Below, piece by piece: positions 57,001-64,000 of a stretch of DNA of 64,000 nt. Origin of the DNA: Vitrella brassicaformis (lineage: Eukaryota > Sar > Vitrellaceae); NCBI GenBank assembly GCA_001179505.1, contig CDMY01001028.1:1-64000 (forward strand), written 5' to 3'. Within the stretch, counting starts at the first letter, position 1; each line of letters starts with the position of its first letter. Below the pieces are notes generated by a model that saw nothing but the letters and a program-made list of their open reading frames with translations, was not told the DNA's origin and did not search any database. Both the position numbers and the translations under genes were made by a program.

Positions 57001-60000
57001 CAATCGCTCGATGACCCTGAAAAGCTGTGGCAGCAGCAGAAGGACCTCAGGTGAGCCAGGAGATGCTGCTCCTTCTCATGCACTCGGTATCTGGAAGGAC
57101 TTGGTGCTGACTGGCTTCGTTTGTCAGCCTCAGACACATACAATTTGGCGTCCGTGCCGCACACGTACCCATGTTCGGTAAGCGACGACAGAGAACTGCC
57201 GCCTTACGCAGACAATACCAGTGTCGTATTTGCAGCAAAACCTTTTATTCAGACGCTCCGCTCTCTCGGCGAAGACGAGTGGACCGACAAAATGACCGTT
57301 GCGTGGTCTATTCTGTGGGAAATTGTACTGAGAACAACACACACTGAAGCCATAAAGCGAAGCGTGCATTGCCATCTTCACTTCCAGACTGGAGCTGGCC
57401 TAAATAGGTCTCTTGCTGCTGGCGAGCACCCTGTGACGCGGTAGACGGCAGGCAGCGCACGCCACACAGCAGTGCGAATCGGACTGTCGCTTGCTTGGTT
57501 CTGGCGCCAGGGCGCTGATCTGCGGCGGTGTGGATGACATCAAAGTGAGGGACGGAAATGCAGGGAAGAAAAGGGCGAATCATACATACGTGTCTCGTGT
57601 GTGCCCTTTTCTATGCTTACAGACTGCTCTCGGCGACGCCCCTCGGAGGTAAGCACGTGAGACTTATCTCAATCGAAGTGCACACACACGGGCAGGAAGG
57701 CAAGCCTGTGTATACTGGCTCTAGTCTTGGAGACATGGAGGAGACATCTGATCTTACCTTTTCAGTCTACGTGCTCTGTGGGAGTGCAAGGCGGAGGTAC
57801 ACGGACAACACGTGTCTCCCTTATATTGGTAAGTTAATGCCCGAGCGGTTGTCCCCATCCGCTCATGCACGCCTTTTGTGTTTATACTTAGGGCCATCAG
57901 AGAGGGCAAGATGAGTGTCGCCCGCACCTTGCTACAGGACGTGCTGGCCATTCGGGCAGACATGAACGGCTACTACTATGGTAAGCACACACATGCGTAT
58001 CTACCACAATCGCCGTGATTGATCGATCTACGTGTAGGCAGAGACGAGCTGTGGCAGTGCCACCCGGACCTGGTCAAGGCGCTGTGCGACGAGGCGCCCT
58101 CACTCCTGCCGGACTTCCTAGATGGACACGTATGGCGGTCCGATCAGGTGTTTAAGGGACTCCGCAAGGTGAACCAACCGCGAGAGCATCAAGTCGTACA
58201 AATGCACATACGACGTGTTGTGGCACTGCCAGGTCAATTATTATGTCCGTGAGCTGTGGGGCGACCCTTGTGAGTCCAGTAGCGCTTGGGACCAGCCGTT
58301 GGGTCGTTTGGTGAGGCTGGGACACGCAGAGCTCTTCCTGCATCCGGTTGTGCCCTATATCGTCAACAAAAAGTGGCGGCGGCTCGCCAGCTTCACATTT
58401 TTCAGAGACCAAGCGGTTTACTTATTGCAGGTAAGAGCGAGAGCGAGAGCGCGCGAGAGACACAAGGGTGCATGTGGCATGTCGATAATGACGGGTTGTC
58501 TGTCTCAGATCGTGTTCTTTGTATTGGGCTACAATTTTCTGATCTCCCAGCCATTTCCGTCTTTCTGCTGTCGTGCTGCTTCATGGGCGGTGTCGTGTCA
58601 GTACACCATCAAGCACGTCGGCATTGCATATCGTAGGCCCGTCTCCCTGCTGCCTTTCGCACCTTTCTTCCCTGACGCATACGTACGTGTGTGTTTTCAG
58701 GTCAGGCGTGTCGTGGCGAGTCACAGGTGGTTTCGTTTGGCGGCCTGCGCCTCGCTGTGCCCTATCACTTCAAAAATTCATGGAACGGCTTTAGAGTACT
58801 CCTCAGGTCGAGGAGGAACACTAGACGAGATGCGCGTGTAAAACGCGGCTCTTATCCTGTTTTCATTTCAGCCTTCTGCTGTTCTGTGCGGCTTCGGTGG
58901 ATCCGTGGGTGGTCCAGCAGGCGTCACCGCTTTCGTGTACGCACCATCTATTCTATAAGTGGAAGGCGCTGTCGTCGGTGAGTGGGGTCATGATGTGGCT
59001 GCTGTCCATCCAAGTGCTGGCTGCGCTGCCCTCACTGGGCGCATTCCTCTTCGCCCTGTCAATCATACTCAAGGACGTCATCAAATTCGTCCTCTGCCTC
59101 GTAAGCAGGATCATCAGAAATGCACCACCCATCCCATGTGCCTCCCTGCCGGTGTGTGCCTGATGTGTGTCAGTTTGTCCTGTTGCTGTCCTTTGGCACA
59201 ATGCTGACGGTCTTTGGCCAGTCGCGGGGTCTCGACGAGTTCAGAGACCTTTCGACGAGTCTCGTTACACTGTACTCGTTCATGCTAAAGGTGTGGCAGC
59301 CGGACTTTGCGGGGAGACACGATGACCCATTCCTAGTAGGAAACAAGTCGGGCAGGCGCATGCGCTCACTCATTGACGGACGTCTGGTTGTTTGTGTTGT
59401 GTTGCTTTCAGGTGACGTCCTTTCTGCTGTTCGTGACTGTCGCTATAGTGGTGCTGCTGACGCTGCTGGTGGCACAGATGCGGACCTCGCTACACCTTCT
59501 GACGCAAGACATGACGGCCATTGCTTGAATGAGCAGAGCATACCAGGTCGTCCCACGCACACATGGGATGAAGAGATGGTCGCACACGCCCTCATCCATC
59601 CGTCCTTCAGGTGGTTGAGACGGAGGCCATTCTGCCAACCCGCCAAAAGGTGTCTCTCTACGATGCCATGCATTTCGACGAGCCACTGGTAGGCACACTG
59701 AGGGACTCACGAGACCGTGACTCTGTGTGTATGTGTCAATCGCTGCGTGTGTGCGTAGGAGTTCCACGGAGAGGGCGACCTCGGCCCAGGAGGCGGGAGG
59801 CAGGAGCTGGAGAGGGTGGACGACACCAATATAAGAGACAGGATCATCCGGTGTCTCGACAAGGGTGGTCCCGACGACCCATGGCCCACCGACAGACACG
59901 GATCAGCCGACACTTCACACGAGTTCGAGACGGCCACACAGAAGGCTCTCAAAGAGTGCAAACACTCCGTCGACAGGGTCATGAGGATGGTAAGATGCGG

Positions 60001-60573
60001 GTCACAAATGGAGGCTCGCGGCGAGCCATGCCACGAAGTGTGTCCTTGCATGTTGGCAGGCCGTCAAGAAGGATCACGTCTCCGGGTTGTCGCGCAAACT
60101 CAAGGGAAAAGGAGGGGGCAGCATCAGTGGAGGCGGCACCGAATGTAAACCCCTCACACACTCTCACATACGACATGCCGTGGTCTCTGTCTGACTGTCC
60201 CTCCCCGTCGACTCCTTCATCAGCGCATCTCGGGAGCGTGTTCACGGGTCTATCGGGGAATCCGACGAATAAGAGCACCGGCATCAGTGCGTCTCTCCAG
60301 AAGGCCGCCGCCGCCAACCAGCTGCAGGCCGTCTCCCGCATCATGACGCGGCACAAGACTGGCAATAGTGTCGCGGGATCTGAACCAGACACGGCCGGAC
60401 CCGAGCACAACCATTCTCAGCCAAAGCTGCGGCGAGGCAAGTCGAATGCGGCGCTGAAGCGTTCTCTGGGTGGTGAGAAAGACTCGAGGACGTTGAGAGA
60501 GAGGTTGGGTTCCCTCGAGCAAGCGGAGCAGAGCGGCAGCATGACGGGACGACAGAGGTGGACGGGTGAATGA
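54056..60573 (+). pseudogene. Paralogous globin-channel gene with frameshift and in-frame stop
   Basis: Exons traced: 54056-54127, 54202-54879, 55042-55523, 55627-55698, 55765-55791, 55890-56017, 56093-56657, 56722-56761, 56845-56893, 56970-57050, 57128-57177, 57236 on, then channel exons from about 57.9 kb to TGA at 60573. A Pro/Glu-rich N-terminus leads to globin 1 ([39 protein letters not shown]), globin 2 (KLHANLLVEAV, F8 His in NIHRLKG at 55687-55689, GPRWQDAQTEAWRWLFEV), an acidic/basic linker, and globin 3 (FHSELFAEAPSLSNLF, LRHIQFGV with His 57135-57137, GEDEWTDKMTVAW). The channel half mirrors the minus-strand gene (ARTLLQDVLAIRAD; GHAELFLHP; pore LSTSLVTLYSFMLKVW; S6 VVLLTLLVAQM). 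Against the paralogue, one base is missing near 55199-55205 in the F helix and TGA stands for Lys at 56989-56991. It could be a recent pseudogene, or the lesions could be sequence errors, since the rest is intact. Confidence 0.62.
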
Positions 60574-61092
60574 TAATCCTCAATCGAGGGATGGAATACG
60601 TCCGTGTCTCTTGGTTACGCACATCTTGCGTGCCTGTCTGCGTGTTTTCGCTGCTGTTGGGGGGTGAGTAGACAGACAGTCCAGGAATGATCATTGTACC
60701 GTAGCATACGTCACCCGGTAGCCTCGCTCGCAGTCGCCGTTGTGTGTGTGTGGAGTCGGACTGACTTGTGTGCATTGACCTCTGTTGGCTATTTTTCGGC
60801 TGTATATTTGTACGCGCGTCGTACATGGGTGTGGTGGGTGTTATGCCGCACGCTGCAGGGGAAGGAGAAGAAGGGACACATATCAGCAAAAGAAGCGTGC
60901 TTATATGGATCGACTGCGTGTAGCCAAGCCGACCGACATGGGTCAGCGATCGACTGCAGTGAGTGAATGAATGGATGAATGCGCGTGTACGAGATCCTTT
61001 TACTACTTGGTGGCAGCGCGGATTTATTTATGCTCGCTGCGCTGACTCGATCGATATCTACGAATGCACTTAATTACTTTGATCAATCGGTG
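60574..61092. other. Intergenic between converging genes
   Basis: 519 bases between two stop codons. No gene or strong structure seen. Confidence 0.6.
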
Positions 61093-62736
61093 TCAAAGCT
61101 CATCTCTACTCCTCATGTCCTTCTTCCTGAACCCACTGTCACCCTGACCGTCATATCGTAGCACAAACAGCAAACCCTTGACTGGCTCCCCGTACTCAAA
61201 CCTAGGATAGATCCGCTCCCCGTACATGGCCGAAAATCCCCACCTGCCACCCTCACGCACCACATACTCTCGCGTGTGTGCAAAACGACCCGTTGTCTGC
61301 ACTTGGTAGCCCTTGTCCTCTTCGTCACTCGTCAGCTCACTCGTCAGCTCCTCCACAGAGAATGCCAAGAAGCCCCTCCCATCCTTCCGAATAACCTCGC
61401 TTGACCGCTGAAAAAACTCTCTTAAGTCACCAACGTACACGAGCACATCAGCAGCAGTAATCAGGTCCACCTTCCCGTGCAGCCCATGGCCAGCGAGTGC
61501 CCCGAATCCACTCTGCAGATCACCGACATGAGTGGCATTGTACACACCTTTCTCCTCAGCGAGCCTGATCATTTCTGGCGACAGGTCGAAGCCATAAAGA
61601 AAGGTCGTCACGTTGCGAAACACTTGGCCCGAGAGTCCCGTGCCACAGCCCACGTCTAGGACGTTTCTCAGGGGGTAGGCTACAAGCAAGCTCTCCTGGA
61701 GCCGATCGACGGCCATTCGGATCATCAGGGGCGCCTGATAGTGGAGCTTTTGCAACGACTTGTCGAACGTGTCGGCATAGTGGTCGAATAGCGACTTGAC
61801 GTAGTCGGGTGATGCTTCGGTGAGTGTGGAGTCCTTCTGCATCGACCGCAGGGAGTAGTCGGCAATGCTGTTGCTCTTGTCGAACCTAAGGGCACGGCGG
61901 AAGTGCTCGGCGGCGAGCTCGACACAGCTCCCTGGCGAACACTCATACTTGTACTTGCGTGTGCCCTCCTTGCCAGCTTCCTCCCAGTAGGTGTAAGTCC
62001 CGGCTTGGATCCGCAGCAGCCCCTCCGCCAGCCGCGTGTGCATTTGGCTGATCTCCTCGTTCGTCAGGAAAGCCGCGCCGTCCCCTCTACGGGCACTTCG
62101 AGCGTCGATCTCTGTCTGGTCAGTAAGGTCACCCATCAGGCCATCCAGGATCTCCATCGCTATCTGATAGGTCTCAACTGCTTCAGGAAGGCTCTCTAGC
62201 GTCTCATAAGCAGAGCCCATGTTGGCCGCCGAGGCCACAGATGTCCAGCTGAGCGAAGGCATCTCACTCATGGCCGCCTCAGCGGCGATTGCCTGCTCAT
62301 AACGATCGATGGCTTCCCAGTAGTGATGTGTGTCGTGAAGCACCGTACCCAAGTTGAAGAGAGCGTCCGCGTGGTCAGGCTGAAACGCTACAGCAGCCTC
62401 GAAGAGCCTCCTGGCCTCGTCAAGATCCCCCTTGTCGACCATAAGAGAGCCCATGTTGCAGAGAACAGACACGCGAAGCTCCGCCAAGGCGGAAGCGTCC
62501 TTTATCTCCCCGTTAGACTCATCCACACCTTCCAGTAGAGAAACGATACTTCGGTATGCCTTTTCTGCTTCATCCTTCCTGTTGCTGCGGTAGAGTGCGT
62601 TGGCCTCGTCGAGATGCTTTTGCAGCAGAACAGCGGGGGGGGACAGATCTGCTGCTCGGCTACCATCTCCGTCATTGAGTGCATGAGTCGAAAGGGAAAG
62701 AATGGCCATGCAGACCACAGCCGAAATAAGAGGCAT
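61093..62736 (-). CDS. TPR protein with C-terminal SAM methyltransferase, intronless
   Basis: A single uninterrupted exon. From the ATG at 62736 it encodes 547 residues beginning with a signal-peptide-like MPLISAVVCMAILSLSTHA; the longer in-frame ATG at 62847 (584 residues) would sit only 8 bases from the neighbouring gene's ATG, so I prefer 62736. Residues about 35-300 hold TPR repeats (HLDEANALYRSNRKDEAEKA; GDLDEARRLFEAAVAFQPDH; ALFNLGTVLHDTHHYWEAI). A linker (YVKSLFDHYADTFDKSL) leads to a class I SAM-binding core with motif I LDVGCGTGLSG, an acidic strand end GFDLSPEMI and motif VDLITAADVLVYVGDL. This TPR-linker-methyltransferase order is familiar from bacterial proteins. The lack of introns among intron-dense neighbours suggests gene transfer or retroposition. 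The substrate is unknown. Confidence 0.83.
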   Translation of the reverse strand: MPLISAVVCMAILSLSTHALNDGDGSRAADLSPPAVLLQKHLDEANALYRSNRKDEAEKAYRSIVSLLEGVDESNGEIKDASALAELRVSVLCNMGSLMVDKGDLDEARRLFEAAVAFQPDHADALFNLGTVLHDTHHYWEAIDRYEQAIAAEAAMSEMPSLSWTSVASAANMGSAYETLESLPEAVETYQIAMEILDGLMGDLTDQTEIDARSARRGDGAAFLTNEEISQMHTRLAEGLLRIQAGTYTYWEEAGKEGTRKYKYECSPGSCVELAAEHFRRALRFDKSNSIADYSLRSMQKDSTLTEASPDYVKSLFDHYADTFDKSLQKLHYQAPLMIRMAVDRLQESLLVAYPLRNVLDVGCGTGLSGQVFRNVTTFLYGFDLSPEMIRLAEEKGVYNATHVGDLQSGFGALAGHGLHGKVDLITAADVLVYVGDLREFFQRSSEVIRKDGRGFLAFSVEELTSELTSDEEDKGYQVQTTGRFAHTREYVVREGGRWGFSAMYGERIYPRFEYGEPVKGLLFVLRYDGQGDSGFRKKDMRSRDEL

Positions 62737-62855
62737 CGAACCGATGAGCACTAGCACCGAGAAAGAGAAGAGCGCAACCGCCTCACAACTTTGAGCTTGC
62801 AGCAGATCTCTCACGTGAGAAAAGGGCTTCGTCAACGTTTCGCTCATCCATTGCC
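62737..62855. promoter_or_regulatory. Very short divergent promoter
   Basis: About 119 bases between the preferred start codons (or 8 bases if the longer methyltransferase start is used). No TATA box is evident. Confidence 0.45.
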
Positions 62856-64000
62856 ATGAAGATGCTGAGACTGTCGACGCTCTCAGTGCTTCTTCTTTCC
62901 GCTTTGGCTGCTGTCCGGTATCATCAAGTCGGGTGCCGCGCGAGCGACAGTGTCGCTTTCCTGAGGACTCCGCTGCTCAGAGATCAACGTCCCAGCTCGT
63001 CTGCTCTTCATCGACTCATTGCTAGTGAGCCTTTTGCGCCCCTCGGGTCATCCATCTTGGCTGCCGAGCCCACTCGTGATAGAGATGGTGACCGTACTAT
63101 GATGGGGCAGAGCTCGCCATCGTGGCTGCAGCTATCGCTGCCGCCCCTGCTGTCCTTCTCCGTGACGGCCCTCATTGCCCTGAGCACTCTGCATGGCGGC
63201 AGTGCGTCGGTTGTGCCCCAGCCGCCCGCAGCGGAAGCTAAGGCGGTTGCGCCTGGAGGCTACAAACTGCCGCCTATTGATAGGTAGGTAGGGAGGCAAC
63301 ATGAAGGGGCATGCAGTGCAGTGCAGTGCAGTGCAGTGCATCGTGTGGACCGTGTGCGTGCACTGCAGGGCAGATCCCAACCGATGTCGCTTTCAGTCGT
63401 CGGCTGTGGGCCAGGCCAATGCCCAGCGCGACAAACTCTACGACCTGCGAGAGTGCAAGATGGAAGGCAAAAACGCCGCGGGGTATGACATCAGCGGCGT
63501 GCTAGGGTCCGAGGCGGGTAGGTGGGCAGCCAGGGCAGACACTCGAGAATCATGCAGCGAGAAAGACGGCGCCGAGGTATATATGTCTGTTTCAGATTTC
63601 TCTTACGTCAACTTCGAGGGCGCCCAGCTCAGCAAGGTGAGCCGAAAAGCGACCGGGCGCGCCGCACACACCATGGATTTGTCTGTGTATTCTCTTTTCT
63701 GCCCTTGCATGTCTTCATTACCCCGCCTGCAGGCATTCATGGAGGTACGCACGTGTACACACACGAGTGGCTACTGCTCGGCCCTGTGGCACCCATCCAT
63801 CCCTCCCTCATGTGTGCGTGGGGTGTGTGTGGGTGTGTGTGTGTGTGTGGCAGGACTCTCGATTCGACGGCGCCAACTTCAAGGCAGCTGTGGTCGACCG
63901 CGTCACCTTCAAGCGCTCCGACCTTCGCAATGTCAACTTTGCAGCCGCAGTTCTCTCGGGCAGCACTTTCGAGGACGTACGACGCACTGCACTCACACGC
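62856..64000 (+). CDS. Plastid-targeted pentapeptide-repeat (thylakoid lumen-type) protein, 3' end outside window
   Basis: Exons 62856-63283, 63369-63517, 63596-63636, 63733-63744 and 63854-63976 join in phase, with a GTACGA donor at 63977 leading off the edge. Residues 1-25 are a signal peptide (LSVLLLSALAAV), about 30-100 a Ser/Arg/Pro-rich transit-like region, and about 100-125 a second hydrophobic segment ending before an A-x-A-like GGSASVV, as expected for thylakoid transfer. The mature part shows pentapeptide A(D/N)LxX-type repeats: YVNFEGAQL, SRFDGANFKAAVV, VTFKRSDLRNVNFAAAVL. It resembles lumenal proteins of the TL17/TL20.3 kind, whose biochemical role is unclear. Exon 4 is a 12-base microexon (AFME). 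Nuclear-encoded; the protein acts in a complex plastid. Confidence 0.82.
63313..63340. repeat. (GCAGT)n microsatellite in intron
   Basis: Five GCAGT units plus GCA lie inside intron 1 of the pentapeptide gene, just before the acceptor. Confidence 0.9.

Overview
The window is nuclear DNA from an intron-rich, GC-rich eukaryote. Protein-coding exons join across short (about 60-150 nt) GT-AG introns whose 3' ends are often CTGT or GTGT microsatellites running into the AG. At the right edge is a pentapeptide-repeat protein whose N-terminus reads as signal peptide, transit-like stretch and thylakoid-transfer segment, which points to a complex (secondary) plastid. Together with alveolate-style PAN/Apple proteins, a hybrid histidine kinase and many multi-pass membrane proteins, this suggests a photosynthetic alveolate; a chromerid such as Vitrella is my best guess (inference only). 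All exon models were built by hand by matching splice sites and intron phase.

Layout. 1.0-1.5 kb (-): small secreted protein with a duplicated cysteine module. 1.5-4.0 kb: gene-poor, repeat-rich. 4.0-8.0 kb (-): 15-exon SET-PHD chromatin protein, divergent from an RRM-like protein (8.1-9.3 kb, +). 10.6-13.1 kb (-): multi-pass membrane protein. 14.8-20.6 kb (-): 15-exon secreted beta-helix/PAN protein of about 1,478 residues. 20.7-21.9 kb (+): unclear gene. 22-25.3 kb: nothing convincing. 25.3-26.2 kb (-): secreted protein of 190 residues. 27.2-32.4 kb (+): nuclear-looking protein built from three tandem copies of one exon pair plus polyQ and SUMO-type motifs. 32.9-34.0 kb (-): TPR-like fragment. 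35.3-39.2 kb (-): hybrid histidine kinase, divergent from a HIRA histone chaperone (39.5-43.7 kb, +).

44.2-60.6 kb is the most unusual part. Two paralogous genes lie head to head, each encoding three tandem globin-like domains followed by a TRP-like six-helix cation channel. The minus-strand copy (44.2-50.9 kb) reads cleanly in all twelve exons I traced across the globin domains. The plus-strand copy (54.1-60.6 kb) has a one-base frameshift and an in-frame TGA against its paralogue. Between them are a short plus gene and a divergent ubiquitin-specific protease. 61.1-62.7 kb (-) is an intronless TPR-methyltransferase, followed by the plastid-lumen pentapeptide protein (62.9 kb to the edge, +).

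The genes do not form one pathway. Themes are chromatin (SET-PHD, HIRA, perhaps the triplicated-domain protein), signalling and gas or redox sensing (histidine kinase, globin channels), and secreted or surface proteins. Several gene pairs share short divergent promoters. No tRNA, rRNA, CRISPR or recognisable transposase was seen.
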